From Glossina fuscipes (Eukaryota; Arthropoda; Insecta; Diptera; Glossinidae): a stretch of DNA of 64,000 nt. Position numbers and translations under genes: made by a program. Every line of letters begins with the position of its first letter. The first letter of the stretch is position 1. The stretch is from contig NW_023998464.1 in the NCBI RefSeq assembly GCF_014805625.2, forward strand, positions 2,755,622 through 2,819,621, given 5' to 3'. This document shows, in pieces, positions 1 to 13,800 of this stretch. The notes beneath the pieces were generated by a model. That model did not search any database, was not told the DNA's origin, and saw only the letters and a program-made list of their open reading frames with translations.

Positions 1-1090
1 ATCAGCTGGATTTAATATATCTGCCTTCTTTATGATGTAGTTTTCTCTACTAATTTTTGTTAAGCTCATTTGTACCGTTAAATATGCTTTGTAACTAGCA
101 GGATTAAATTTTTAGAACATTTCCAACAATTAAATTAAGGTTGAAAGTATAAAATTATTTCAAAACCTATTGGAAATATAAGGAATCTTTGACGCCAGTA
201 AAAAATATTCAGGGATTTTTCCTGACGTTGATGTTGGTGTAAGAAGAGACCCTTGTAAAGAAAAAAGAAAAAAAGAAGAATTAAGGGTGCTTTCAGCAAT
301 ACATCAAATCTTCGCAAAACTTGCTATTCTGAGGTAATAAAGATGTATTCATAGAATTTGGGCTTGAGTTATGTTAAAATTTTGCATCGAAAGGAAAACT
401 CTATAAACTAGAGATGATAGAATCGAATGTTATTAGGATGGAGTTCATTGCTTTCTGAAGCTTTGCTAAGTGTATAGCGTTTCCCCCGGCCCATATATCG
501 TTATTAATACATGCGACTCAATGCCCAATGGAACTCCACTTAAGAGCAGCTGGACTTGTTCCAAACATTGTTGTGTTATTTCACACTCGAAACTATAATA
601 ATTAAAATAATAGATCGGAGCTTAAAAGTGTATGGTGTATGCATTTGACCGTAGCAAAACTTTTCTACGGCTATGTAGATAATTTAGGTGCAAATCCTTG
701 GTTTATACTAAACGTTTATTTTACGTTTATTGTTCTTGTGTGTGTGAATGTAATCATATATATATGCATATATATGCGTATATGAACGTGTGTTTGCATT
801 TGTGTATGTAAGAATGTTTGTACTATATGGCACATGTAAGCTGTCTTTAGAAAAGTATTGAATTTCATATTGCTCGCGCTTTTTAGTACTTGTTGTTCAA
901 AATGCCCAAACGTTTCCCGGTAGTTCGTCTAGGAACTTGGAACATAGTATAGAGATCATTTTTACCTCTTTCACCTCTTTCTAGTAAATTTTAGTGTAGT
1001 TGGCATAGAAATGATTCTTTAGCATGGCGATCAACTAAGTTAGCATAGCATATCACACACAAAATAACAAAAGAAGAGCGGAGGATAGCC
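1..1090. other. Non-coding, nothing recognised
   Basis: AT-rich DNA with a TG/TA-rich stretch around 735-830. The one 60-codon frame is poly-F/L and not credible. No exon with good splice signals seen. Confidence 0.6.
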
Positions 1091-1147
1091 ATGGAGCAGC
1101 AGCAGCAGCAGCAGCAGCAGTCAACAATCATTGCTATGTATGGATAA
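1091..1147 (+). other. CAG microsatellite within an 18-codon micro-ORF
   Basis: ATG in a strong context (AGCCATGG) followed by GAG, eight CAG codons, nine further codons and TAA at 1145. The translation is Met-Glu, eight Gln, then STIIAMYG. It may be only a CAG repeat that happens to follow an ATG. An upstream ORF or 5' UTR micropeptide is an alternative. Confidence 0.3.
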
Positions 1148-1801
1148 AGGTTTGTAAGAAAAAAGCAAAAAAAAAAGAAAGAAATCTTGCATCTCTACAG
1201 CAATTCGAGGCACATCGCATGTCTTATGGTGCTGGCAACTGTCTTTCCAATGTTGCACTATTATACCCTTTCGATCGAAGCAACAAATATATGAACTACA
1301 ATAATAAAAAAGAGAAGCCTGCAGGAATGTAATCAATAAGTGAGTACGGCATCAACAACATCAGCAGTAACAGCACCAGCCACTAACAGCAGCTATAACA
1401 TAACATACATACATAACAATCGACAAACGTACACAATCATTACAAACTTATCGTTGCGCTTATTTTTTTTTTTTCTTTGCGATGCAGATCAAGTAATATC
1501 TACCCGTGTGTATGTAAGTGTGTATGTGTGTGTATATGTGTGACAGTATTAAGCAAAAAACTGTAGAAAAGACAAACAACAGAGGAGAATATTATATCGC
1601 ATTCAGAATGTTTGGCATATCGTATCGTTTTGTCTGTATCGCTCACATCACCCATCGACCACATTACATACTGTAACCTATGGGAATATGCTGATGTGGT
1701 TGTGTGTTGTAGCTTTATTTGGTCCTTTTTTTGATTTTGTTTATTGTTCGATATGGCGATTTGAATGAATTTTCAATATCACCAGCCAAAGAAACGCTTC
1801 A

Positions 1802-1825
1802 ATATATACATACATACATATATAC

Positions 1826-1868
<43 letters not shown>
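1802..1868. repeat. Compound ATAC/TA microsatellite
   Basis: A run of ATAC units grades into (TA)n of about 17 units. The two frames of 67-79 codons that cross it are low-complexity (poly-YI) artefacts. Confidence 0.9.
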
Positions 1869-1871
<3 letters not shown>

Positions 1872-4800
1872 ACACATACATTAAGATGCTTGGTCTTGGC
1901 AAACATATCTTTTCAACTGCATCTGCATCTGGATAATGATCCATTGTTTTGCATCTGAACTTGTTTTAAATGCCAGTTTCATCCATTTTTGGTTTGGTTT
2001 TTGTCGTTATTTTTCCTTCCAATCTTTGTTGATTTAGTTATGTTTGCTTTGCTTTCTTTCGCCTTTTTAAAGGTGATTCATTCTCTATAGTCAACTTATA
2101 AGCAAAACCGATGTTTCATGCTTCCTTGGAGTTCTATTGCAATGTGCGTGCTTGTCTATCCAAAAACTACACTAATGCGCGTTCGTTTGTCTTAAAAACA
2201 AACTTTTAATCAAAATTTATTCATTGTAAGCAGTTCTCTTTTTCTCTTGCGTGTATTCGTATGTGTTGAACAGTTTTTCAAAAGCTTCCAGTAGTTGCCT
2301 TAATTGTATGTCCTAAGAGAATTCAAATTTCTAATCACCTTTACAATATTTACTGCTCCTTTCGGTGGATCAGAGCAAAGACTAGTGCGTTCAAATGGAA
2401 AAGTGTTTGCATTCCAAGGATTGGCTCTAAATAATTCTAACGAAAAGTCGTTAAAAAAGTGATGAACTCATTCAAAAAAAGCCAAACTCTGCTGGCGGGG
2501 AAAATGGATGTAGTTCGATCAATGATAATTAAAGTTAATTAGCATTTTTGCTCAACTAGAACTTAAAGCCTTCAAGCGAGCATAGCATGCATTTCTTCAC
2601 ATTATTGTAACAGGTTCTCTTCTTTTCCTTTCTTTGAGTCTTTCTTGAATCGAGTTGATGTGATTACGATAAGACGACTGCACTGACGATATTGGGAATG
2701 ACAACTAGTCCGGTCCGTTTTTTTTTTTCTTTTTAGTTAAAAATGCGTTTCTTTCAAAACAACGAGAATGAACAGAGAAATTAAAATATTGTTGCTGGCT
2801 ACCACTTTTTTTCACCTCACACGACATCTCGAAGAAATGCCTCGTCATTTAAAGATATTCTCAAAAGCATCACACTTGGATATCGTCATAAAAATGGAAG
2901 CACCGATGGAACAAGCAGTAAGTCATACATTGAAGCTCGTATTAATAGGGGGACATTTCAGATTAGAACAGTAAACATGTTCTGAGAGAGTTTTGCTAAC
3001 AAGAATCGAATCTCTTCATACGGAAAACTCACGACACCGTGATTTTTTGTCTATTACGCCCAGTTTTTGTCGCAATTGCCTCAACTGTCAACTGACAACA
3101 CCAACGGAGTCATGAGGTGCTATTGATACTTAGCTTTATCGTCGATGTTGCTGCCTTTCGCCTGCTCTAGAACAAAGGCTTTAGATATCGTAACGATTCG
3201 CTGTTCATCATTACGTTTTCTCTCTTAGACTTAAGGCGAGACTAATTTGTTCTGCCGACAATAAACTGCGGCCCATTGTGTTCGTCATAAAGCTTGACAT
3301 TGTGTTTTTAGCTGGTACGCTTGTAATTCAAACGCCATTAAAGCAGTGCGTCCTTACTTCATATTTTCAGATTCTTAAGAAAACTCTATTGAATTCCCAA
3401 TAGAGGACGAACGCCTCAGGACACCATTAATACGAGCAACATTTTCAATTTTTTTTCAAGAGTTGAATTTGAGCTCGACGATAAGTGGCAAATTATTACA
3501 TAAATTTCCTAAAGTAATCCCAATGTGCAGAAAGACCGTAACTTGTACAAGAGAGAGAGAGAGAGAGCAAGAAGAGACGAGTTACGACAAATTGTTTCTC
3601 ATTAGGTGAAATAAGCATGGCAACGAAGCGCTTTCTCGATCAACTTTAATTGGCATGTGGGCTCTTGTATATAAAAAATTGAACGATTGATCAAAATCAT
3701 TTAAAGATGCAAGAATCAATATTTTCGCGAGGGTCATACTCTTAATCTTGTAACAAGGGGACTTTAAGCTAGTACTGAATTTTGAACGTCGTTTTTTGAT
3801 TAGTTTATATTATATTCTATATTTATTACCTATTTAACCTGTAAAATCCATGCAAAAAGATGACAACTAAACATTACTGTAAGGTGAGAAAAATAACGGG
3901 GGCTATTGTCTCTTAATGGGAAAACACAATATATGTATGATGTCACATTTAAATAAATATATAATAATTTCTGAATAAAAGAAGAAAATATGTAACGCAT
4001 TTCTACTGTTCTTATCTAATCGGATTCATCCAGGAAAGACATGGAATTTAAACCAAAAACATAAACAATAATGTTGTAGCTATTGCCGGGATTCTCATAA
4101 GTGGCTAAGAGTCACATCTTAGTACTATTCGTTACAAAAAAACGTAGCAAGGTTGGGAGAGAAGGGAGAACTGATTGTTATCCTCAGTTTAGGCAAACGT
4201 GTGTCGATCATCAAAGAGAATGTTTTGAAAAACAAACAAGACAATATCCAGCGCAAAACATTTGCTTTTGCAATGTGCGTATTTATCAGAATTGTTACTT
4301 GCAGTTAATAACGAACAGTGATCGAAGAAGGTATTGAATCGTCGAGGATGAAATTTGAAGATAATAAATTCTTAAATGCTTACTATACAAAATTGCACTT
4401 TTCCACTTATCTACAAATTTCATCCTTGAAGACCCAGCACAACGGATATTTAAGAGTAGATGTGCAGAACAATGAACCCCACCCTCACAGGTTTTGTTCC
4501 CTGTCGTTGATTATTTTTTAAAATTAAAATTAGTATTAAATATTTATTGTTCAATGTTGCTTTAAATTTAATGTTGAACTTTATTTATTGGCCGATGGAC
4601 TTGTAATTACTTTAAAGTTAAAATAACATAAGTCGTGGACACATGAAGCATACACATACACATACTATATGAATGCCATTCGATTATATAGCCAAACCTT
4701 AGAAAAATTACCGATATAAAAAAATTCATTGGTTATTGAATTCTCCTCGCTGAAGGCCTACATTTAAATTTTAAACACAAAAAGAAAAAAAAAATTCGAT

Positions 4801-5346
4801 ACTTCTAATAGAGATAATTCCGAGTAAAAGTAATAAATTTTCCTACGATTCTCCACACTTTTCTAATTTTTGTTTTCGTTTTTGTTCTCCAATAGTCGAC
4901 AAAAAGAAAAACAGAAAATTTTTCAAATTTCTGGAAATCATCATATGTGAGATCATAAATTATAAAATTATGTACAATAACAACAACAGAGAAACAAAAG
5001 AAAATCTGAGAAGAAATTTAAAAAAAAAAAAACAACAGAAATAGCAAAGCAAAGAGATCGAGAAATGTACAAAAATGAAAAACCAAACAAGCAACCACTA
5101 AAGAATTGTCGAAGAATGAATTATGACAGCACTAATTGACTGAAACGATTGCGTATAAGAGTTGAAATGAGTTGAGTTAAGTGCTATTGGATGGTGGCTG
5201 CGAAAGTCTGGTATTCGTCATAAAATCAAAAGATACGAACCAAGTTTTAGAGTAAAAATTTTCAAAATATGAAATTAATTTAAAATAAGGGATAATGCCG
5301 TAGATTAGATTTTAACACAGATCACTTAACACCCTACATTGTTGTA
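1869..5346. other. Non-coding, simple-sequence only
   Basis: Contains A-runs (4780-4795, 5019-5031), the GA repeat at 3550 and CAA/GAA-rich DNA around 4975-5100. Frames of 67-78 codons show no domain or consistent codon bias. Confidence 0.6.
3550..3568. repeat. (GA)n microsatellite
   Basis: Nine to ten GA units followed by GCAAGAAGAGACGAG. This is the longest GAGA-factor-like tract in the window. Confidence 0.85.
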
Positions 5347-5920
5347 GATAGGTAGACGAATAATGGCTTTTGCTCAAAAAATTTTGAAACTCTGAGTTCA
5401 ACTATGGTAAAGGCATTTGTGCCCGGCTTAAAAACAAGCTCGTATAGTTTTTAAATTAAAATAGTGGACCGTATGCGGAAAGGGACTTATAAATGGTCTT
5501 TGCCGGATGTAATCTGTCCAACTCATAAATTCTATTGTCTTTTTCTTTCGTAAATACACGGCGACCGCAATATTTGGCTAGAAAGCTATCCGTTCAACAT
5601 ATTACTATCTTAGTGAGAATTCTACAAATTTACATTGCTGGACCGTGAATTGTAGTCAATTTCTCCCCAAAGCTCCCCAGTCCATTCGGTTGATGAGTGT
5701 ACATTGGACGAAAAACACTATAATGCCGAACGGTAGCTGGACCCTGGCAGCCCTATCAGCTTGTTTGACTCTTCCAGCTTTTGGGTCAATTTTTATTTCA
5801 CGTAGCCAGATATTGATTGGTATTAACGGCTAGAGACCTACGCGCTTAGGCCTCTACTTCTACAACCAATCATCTACTTACATTGCTTTACGAACTGCAG
5901 TGACTATTCGTCTACTTATC
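5347..5920. repeat. 574-bp segment bounded by 16-bp inverted repeats
   Basis: GATAGGTAGACGAATA (5347-5362) matches the reverse complement of TATTCGTCTACTTATC (5905-5920) at 15 of 16 positions. The interior is less AT-rich than the flanks and carries no convincing gene: the 62-codon frame at 5645-5833 has no recognised domain. It could be a small non-autonomous DNA element. No target-site duplication was established. Confidence 0.4.
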
Positions 5921-7351
5921 AGATATTGGGTCTGTGTAGGTACGAATGTTTAAAATACTTTACTAGCAATTAGTTTACAATATTCATAATTAATTATCAG
6001 ATCATTGATATTTATAATCGTTTTAGGAAAATAGCATATTTATAGTTTTTTTGTTTCTCGAAAGATTTTATGGTTTTACTTTAAAAATTAGAAAAAAAAA
6101 TAAATAAAGAATGGAGGGAGGATTTTTTCCTTTTATTGTTGCTGTCATTTATTCCATCGTCATCATCACAATTTTCATTAAGATTTGCCACCAACACCAT
6201 TATAATATTATCGTAACAGAAATCTTATGTTCTTTAAACATAGTATTCTTCTCTTTGGTTTCGCCGCTACTTCATAGCACACACACTTAGCCAAGTAGAC
6301 ATGCATTTATATGAGGGAATAGTTTTATATATTTTATATATACAATTATTCACACACACACACACACACACACACGCAATAATAAGAAAAGGAAACGCCA
6401 ACCCATAAGTAATGCTAGAAATGGATTTTTGACAGATTTATGACTATCGAGCCGTCTTCATTTTTTGAATTATTGCCATCGAAATAGATGAGAGACCCCG
6501 ACCGTTAAGATTTCTACTTTAGTTCTTTCTTTTCTTCATATTGTTATTGGTATAGTTAATTTCTTTTTTCTTTTTAGTTTTGATTTTTTTCCACGATGGT
6601 TGCTCGCGTTTGCATTTGTATTGTGCGCTTACACATATTCTACATATATTGTTTGGTTTAGTTAGTTAAACCTAAAAACTCGGCAGGAAATTCATTCGCT
6701 CTCGTTTCGTCTTGATTTTCTTTTGGGAAATTACTTTGTGCAGTAGCTTGGATAGAATTATTAAAAGCAGATCCTAGGTACTTGAGCATACACACTTACA
6801 TCTAACGACTGGATAGTATGTGTAATCTTGTTTGCTTTCTTTTCATATCATTTTTTTAAAAACTCTTATATTGTATTTCCTGAAAGTAGTTTTGTTTCTT
6901 GTGCTGTCAACGATTTCATACGCTATCTATTGATACACCTTGAAACTCCATCAACACGATGGAATCGAATCTCTGGAATTTTAATCGCATATCTAAAATT
7001 TTCTTCGAGGGGAAATTTAAAAGAAGCTTTAAACAATTTGGATCTCTTGGCAGGACTTCAAAAATACAAAGCAGCCATCAAAGTTTTATTGTTGCTGTTC
7101 TTCTTGTGAAGTAGTCAGCCCGTTGTAATAGAACAGGCTTAGCGTGAACACAAAATGCTTTATCTGAGAAGAAAGCAGGGGTTTATCATTGCTTAGAACT
7201 TCATCCTTTTGTTTATGTATCGACTCTAATTGTTACTAATGTCTCTAGAGTGTTCTTGTAGAGGATTTTCTTTTTACAGTTTCATAGCTTTTTTGGCAGT
7301 CTTTATATGCCCATCGCCGAAAAATGGGAAAAAATGAATTTTGTCAAGATG
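5921..7351. other. Non-coding, nothing recognised
   Basis: Contains the CA repeat at 6351 and TTTTTC-rich DNA near 6520-6600. The 93-codon + frame at 6828-7109 has a fairly protein-like middle (KFSSRGNLKEALNNLDLL) but no recognised domain and a poly-L/F end, so it is not called a gene. Confidence 0.55.
6351..6375. repeat. (CA)n microsatellite
   Basis: Twelve uninterrupted CA units with a final C, bordered by TATATA-rich DNA. Confidence 0.95.
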
Positions 7352-7550
7352 TTTGCAACACCCAGAACTTAGCCTCTATTCTAAAGTGCTTTAAGCTTGT
7401 CTGCGTCCGCTTTCCCGCCTGTGGTAAATATATTTCTAGACGCAAAAATGCAGCAATCAACTTCAAATTTGGCACAATAGTTGGAAATTCCCTCACGTAG
7501 GTTGGTAGCGAAATTGAGCCAAAGGACACGACCATAGTACAAACTAATCT
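7352..7550 (+). repeat. Dispersed repeat family A, copy 1
   Basis: Contains GCAACACCCAGAA, CTTTAAGCTTGTCTGCGTCC and AAATTTGGCACAATAGTTGG. The order 'cAACACCCA... / aagCTTgTCTGtCCGtC / AAATTTGGCACA' is the signature shared by this family in the window. The 63-codon minus-strand frame here is a by-product. Confidence 0.6.
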
Positions 7551-9095
7551 AAAATGACCCTTGTTTTCAAAATTAAAAAAAAATGGCTTTTTCCCTTTTA
7601 CTTATAATTCATAGCATTGGATGGCTAGTTAGTCATAGCATGGATGTAAAAGACTCGACAGCAGCTGTATACAATTTTACATGTTACAATACTTACTTGT
7701 TTCGATATATTATTATTGCTATAACTATTTAATATATACGTTTTCGTTTCAATCATCTTCAAATATTTTAACGTCCGCTCTAATTCTTTTTGATCAACGA
7801 TGGTTCGCACAACCTATCGAAAGCCAAAATAGTTTATCTTCTTTGTTTTATGAAACCTTGCATGGAGGTTCGTTCCAAGGTTTAAAAATGAAGACGGCAA
7901 AGTTGCGGTATAGATTAAAAAGTTGTTGATCTTGTCTATACTCTGTCTTTCGGTGTCCGTCAAAGAGAAAAATTCTTGCTTTCGGAACCAAAAGGAAGGT
8001 AATTTAGTTATCGTAAATTTTAATACATAAATAACGCAAGTCAAATAATGCGATTCAAGTTCCATCTCTTAAATCTTTGATTTTTCGAAATCCCTAATAT
8101 ACACATTACAAAATTATCAAAGTTTTATAAAACAAAGGAAAAGGATGGTTATTGCAATGCGACACCAAGCAACTTTCGATAGACCATATTTTTTTTATAA
8201 AAACCGGCGCATTTTATTTAACAATAGTTGGTGAGTTGGTGGTAGGTAGGCTTAAATGTGTAAAGTTGCCTGCTAGTCTCTTCACACGCGAGCTTTTCAA
8301 TCGTTGAGCGCACATCTGTGGTAAATCATTTTAAGAAGATGTGCTAGTTCACACGTCAAACGCGCGAAATAATTGTACAATTATTCGCAAACGGACCTTA
8401 AGCTGTTGGAGCCTATCTGTAGATATAATGATGCACACAATGGAATGAAGTAAAGGTGATCTGACAATTAAAATATTCCGAAAACATATTATTTCTTATA
8501 TTTATTATTACAATAGTATTATAATTTATTTAGACCAGAGAAATAAGTTATAGAAAGTATAATGACCACTAATAACTAAACCTACCGGTTCTACTTTTTA
8601 GTTATTTGAAATGATTTATATAAAATTTTTAACACAATATTCTGAGAAATTATCATACAAGACTCATACAAATTTGTGAGCCTTTCTCATTAATATTCAG
8701 CCATTCACAATTACCCCTAAATTACGCAGTCGTGTCTGTTAAAGCTTATAACTAATGAGGAAACAAATGCAATTTGTTTTGCTTCTGAATATTATCGTTT
8801 TACAGCAGGCGTTTCCTTTAAACGGATTTGCTTGTTTTCAGCTTGCGCAGGAATTGCTTTTGTGAAACGTTTCAAGCCGACATATCAATTTTTGTGTTCA
8901 ATGCAACATTCACTAGAGACATTTGGTAAAGTAGATAGATGGACAGACGGGAATCTGAAGTTTCTTTTTAGGCCGTCCGCTTCCTTCATTCCCTTGGTAA
9001 CTGGACATGCACGAATTGACGAAAACCTTTTTTTAAGAGAACTAATCATTCAATTAGTTTTCTTTATCGTTATACTCTGCGCCACTTATTGTATA
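7551..9095. other. Non-coding, possible repeat fragment
   Basis: AT-rich. The stretch GTAGATAGATGGACAGACGG near 8930 resembles the 'GACAGACGG' block of family B, so the 103-codon frame at 8832-9143 is probably repeat-derived (its end runs into family A copy 2). Confidence 0.5.
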
Positions 9096-9300
9096 AGGTA
9101 TGTTAAATTTGTGCAGGCGTACGCAGCACCCACAAGGACGTAGGTAGTCCCAACTTTTATTATACCTATCTAAGCTTGTCTGTTCGCATATTTTGGTTTT
9201 CAATATATAGCTCGCAATTTTTAAATATTTTGATAAAGGCTGTTTTGGCTCAAGGACGTACGCTATTGAAAATGGTTCGGATTGAACTTTTTTTTCTAAT
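9096..9300 (+). repeat. Dispersed repeat family A, copy 2
   Basis: Shows AGCACCCACAAGGACGTAGG, TTTATTATACC, ATCTAAGCTTGTCTGTTCGC, GGCTCAAGGACGTACGC and CTATTGAAAATGGTTCGG, closely matching copy 6 at 19.5 kb in the same order. Confidence 0.7.
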
Positions 9301-10139
9301 TTCTAGTTTTTTACAAAAATAATAAAATATTCTGCAAGTGAATTGTTTATATTATTTGTTCTTCAGTATCCGGGGTTTCATACAAATTACGCCTTTTCAT
9401 GCGCGTAAAGTGTAATTTTTGATGTATTATATTCAAACCAGTTGAATAACTGTACAAGATAAAGTAGTGTGAGGTATCTTATTGCGTAGTATCCGAGCAG
9501 TCTGCAAATAAAAACAACTTTTAAAAAATTGCTATGAATCTTTTCACAAAACAGCGCCAAAGTTGTAAGGGAATTGGGGCTAATAGCTTCTTGTTGACTT
9601 AGAGAAATTTAATAGGCGTGGGAAAAAAATTAGGCGAAATTTAATAATCGATGTGTACGCCTCTCATTCAAAGTTCATATCAATGGTTATGCTTTCACCT
9701 TTCAACGAATTTTAGGCGTATCTTTTAAATCTGGCTTGCTTTGAATGTTTTGTTCATACGACACTTTTTGGGAAAATAAACCAAACATGTGTTCAATCGA
9801 TATACTTTACATGTCGTACAAATTTTGATTTATATTTCCCTATAACTTGTTATCATAGATTGATAGAGGTACTCGTACAAACTAAAAGTTGTATTTTCAT
9901 ATCGCGCCCAAGCAGGGGGTATAGTAGATTCTTTCAATATTTGCAACACACCAAAAAATGCAACAAATGCCTTATAAGGCGAGTACATTCGTAATAAGAG
10001 TAAATAGCGGAATTAGTTTTGTCAATTTTGTCTCTACATTCCTTTGATCGCATATCGATTGTTCGTCCAATTGTTGATATCACAATTAACCTTAAAACTT
10101 GACATTGGACTGTTCCCTAACAAAATTCGCAATCAGGCC

Positions 10140-10495
10140 TGACCAAGCATTGTACCATAGTTACTGAAATGCAATGGCGAGAAGGACTTGAGGTAGACCC
10201 TCCTTTTTTTATACCGATCATTTTAGAATCACTTTCTAAATCGATCTAAGCTAGTCTGTCCGTCTATCCTTTTTTCCTTTTTCTGATGTTCAAACTACAG
10301 ACTGCAGTTTTTCAGATATTTTTACAAGATTCGGCACATTTCCGTGTTTTAGCCCAAGAACGAACGCACAGCACTTTTTCGATCACTCATCATACAACGG
10401 CTTATCTTGAATATGAACGATTGTATTAAGTGGAGCGCTGTGAGGTATTGAATGGTGGGCCGTAGCCCACTATAGTGTTTTTACTTGTTTTTAAT
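10140..10495 (+). repeat. Dispersed repeat family A, copy 3 (near full length)
   Basis: Shows GGACTTGAGGTAGACCCTCC, ATACCGATCATTTTAGAATC, CGATCTAAGCTAGTCTGTCC and AGCCCAAGAACGAACGC. It ends GGTATTGAATGGTGGGCC, then TTTTTACTTGTTTTTAA. That ACTTGTTT terminus recurs in copy 7. Confidence 0.75.
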
Positions 10496-10599
10496 TCAAA
10501 TATAATTTTTACATCCTATATCGCCTGCAGTGAGATTATGTTGACTTACTGCCAATACATGTAGCACTTCGCCAATGCATGTCGATATCGTCCTCATTG

Positions 10600-10840
10600 G
10601 ACCAGTCATCACTTTCTAAATTAATTGAAACTTGTATACCTCTGCACGTTTGATGTCTGCTCGCGTATTTTTAGCTTCTTTTATAGACCAAAAGTTTCGA
10701 GATATTTTGAAGAGCTTGGCAATATGTTTTTACCCAAGAGCGAACCATTTTGCGACCTTTCTTATGTCAAAAATTTTTCTAGCTTTGATGTACTCTTTCG
10801 CCAAATTTCCGATACAACAACCCCTGAAACGTTCTAACTT
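10600..10840 (+). repeat. Dispersed repeat family A, copy 4 (diverged fragment)
   Basis: ATCACTTTCTAAAT and the TTTTTACCCAAGAGCGAACC block align with the middle of copy 3, which lies directly upstream in the same orientation. The two overlapping 70-74 codon frames here derive from the repeat. Confidence 0.45.
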
Positions 10841-13800
10841 GTTTGTTTCATTTTAGGTAGTTGCTGTCAAGAGAAATAGTTTAGTTTAGTTTAGCCCCCT
10901 AATGAACTTTATTTTTCGTTCTGGTCTGAATCAGTAATATACAGAAAGCGAATATATATGTAAATATTGAGTGTAATTGATATTTTTGGCGCTCCCACGT
11001 CTCCTAGTTTCTTCAAAATTCAATTGAGAGTTTCGTTGGAAATGTGTTTAACTAAACAATTACTTTTACATTTTTTTTTCCTTTTATTTTTTGGTAAATT
11101 GAAAGTCGTTCAACTTGCACCTAAAATTGTCGACATAAATGATTTCTGCCATTTTGAACGGTTTCAAAGCAAGACTGCGTATAAATATGAACGAATAAGT
11201 AAAACGCTAGTAAAAATCCTTTTATGTCATGACAAGTGGAAGAAGACCAAGCAGCCTGATTGGTTGCTCGTATGTCTTGTTTTTTTCGTACTATAAACGC
11301 ATCTAGAGAACTCTTACTCAGAATGCACAAACACATTTACTCAAATATTTAGAAGTATACAAAGAACACTTGAATGCAAACAATGAATGCGCCCGGCAAA
11401 CGATTCCATCAACTGGCATTTTGATGTGAGGCATGAGGCATGACTTGACAGCTCAATGCATGTATGCGGGCATGTACTACGTATTTATACACAAGAAGGT
11501 TGCTTTGGGTTTCTTATTCGTTTTGCTTTACCATTCATGGACATGTTGCAACAACTCGCATATACGGGAATGAGAAAGCAATGTTTTTCTTTTAATGCCA
11601 TAAATTCATGTCGGTATGGTCGGTTCATGTATTTGTAAGTGTGCATGTTTCCCATGCTTGAGAATCCATCAATTTTTATGTTATACGTGTTCTTCGGGTT
11701 TTGCTATATGCAACCATGGTTTCGCTATTGATTCAAAATGCAAATCATTTTGACCATTGTCCTTATAGTTGTGGTTGTTTGCTATGGCAACAATATCGTA
11801 TTTTATAGGCAAGCATATTTAGGAATGGCATTGTTAATTTTATTTGTTGCTGAGCATATACGTTGTGGGCTTGGACTTACGCTCTCCCTAACAACAGAAG
11901 ATAAACTAAGCCTATCCATTTATTTGCGCGGCATAATTGTTTTATTGTAGTAAGTCTAAGAAAGCACTTAGAGTAAAATTCCTTTGAAATTTCCTTTCAT
12001 ATTAAAAGAATGACAAGAGAAACAAAAATTGAAAAAATTAACCTTGATCGATTGAGGAAGTTCAAGACTTATAATGCTTCCAAGGTACAAGTATGCAGCG
12101 TGCCTATGACTTTAGTAAAATAAGGTAAATAATGCAGTAACGTCGTCATGTGAGCGGAGATAAAAGTTTCGACGCAACATATTTCGCCTTGCATTTGAAT
12201 TAAAGGGAGCCAGATTTATAATAGATTCTTATACGATCTTCTCCTGCATAAGACTACAATAATTATAGGGTATTGTGAATGCAACCTAAACGTCATAGAC
12301 TTCCTTTTTATGTTACTTTTTCATCTCATCTCTTTATGGTAAATTCCACCCCTTTTTCTATTGTTCTGTCAATCAAATTGTTTAAAGTTGTAGATTCATT
12401 TTTACTGTTTTGCTTTTCTCTTAGCCTTATCTTTTGATTTGTTTTCATTTTTCTAGAGCACTGTAAAAGTACCATTATTGATTTCTTTGTTTGTTATCGT
12501 TATTCTTGCTATGTAAGATGCACATGCTTGCCTACTCTGACTTTAAAAGATGAAAGGGAAGGATAGAAGGTCTGCCTACTTTTAATTTAACTTAAGTCAT
12601 TGCAAAGAGTGGACAGACTGAGAATAGCTCGATTAATTGACCATTTTCAGATATCGCAAAAATCTTGGCGTTAGTTTTCAAGAAAGTACGTAGTATATTT
12701 CCGCTTTTAGAATTGATCCTCGTTGTCTATCACCTCCTATATATTTCATATGCAATGCTTGAATATTACAAAATTTGTTCGGTGCTTACATATTAAACTT
12801 GACGGAAATCGTGGTGACAGCTGTGGTGCCGCTTTAAAATAGACCATTTCACTCCTTAGTCAATTTAAGATCGCATGTGGATCGAGACCGTATTTCTTAC
12901 AAGTAAGCTCAGCCATTTCTAAAGCAGATCAGCGAAACAAAATTTGACTTGCATTTAGCACGAATTCACACAGTCTTTGTAAGGTTTTCTTTTCCAGTTC
13001 CAGACAAAAAGAACTATAATTGTTTTTGGCTGATACCTGATATATACATATAAGTGAGTCTTAACAAGTCCGCTACAGAAACAGTTCCTTCAAATTCCCG
13101 CATTTTAGAGCACGATCAGCGGTTGTTCAACTATTCATTTTCCAAGATGGCAGTTCTGTTTTACATATGTTACTGAAACAGGGCTACCACATCGGGACTA
13201 CGAAAAGGATAACCCCTTATTAGATTTTATTTTTATATATGAGCCGTTTATTTTAAAAGTGCGACAAGTCAATTTTTTTATTGCAGCATATTTAAAGGTT
13301 TGGAGTTTTAATAAACTTGAAAATATTTCGGCGTTTATCGAGGGAATTTCATTTGAATGAGAAGGACCTTCACCATTCTCGAACTAAAAAAATTTAAAAT
13401 ACCGATTATAGCTAAAAGTTCCATCTCTCCAATATAAGGGAATATGAATTGTTTTTGATTATAAATGGTTTGCAGATAAAAAAATCGCAGTAAATTTGAT
13501 CTATAATTATATATGTATAAAAGTGGACTTATCTGACTTTCGTAACAAACGGCTCGTAGATATTAGATGTATATAAATATTGCAATGGTTTGCTAAAAGA
13601 TAGCTTGTAAATGGTTTTACTTAATCGGCAAAGGCATTGTTTACTACACAGCGCTACTTTCTGGACCCTTAGTCAATATGATCGTAACATATGCAAGTGT
13701 TTTCTTAGTCGCCTGCGGAGATGTTACATAAAGAATAATACCTTCATTTTTTTGTAATATTTTTTTTCGAATTTCGCGCAATATTATCTAATGTGACTAA

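Noticed and set aside
8832..9143. 103-codon frame following a TTTTCAG acceptor-like site, with a TTTG|GTAAAG donor-like site
   Set aside because: It contains family B-like GATGGACAGACGG and ends inside family A copy 2. The splice-like signals are weak and no compatible neighbour exon was found.
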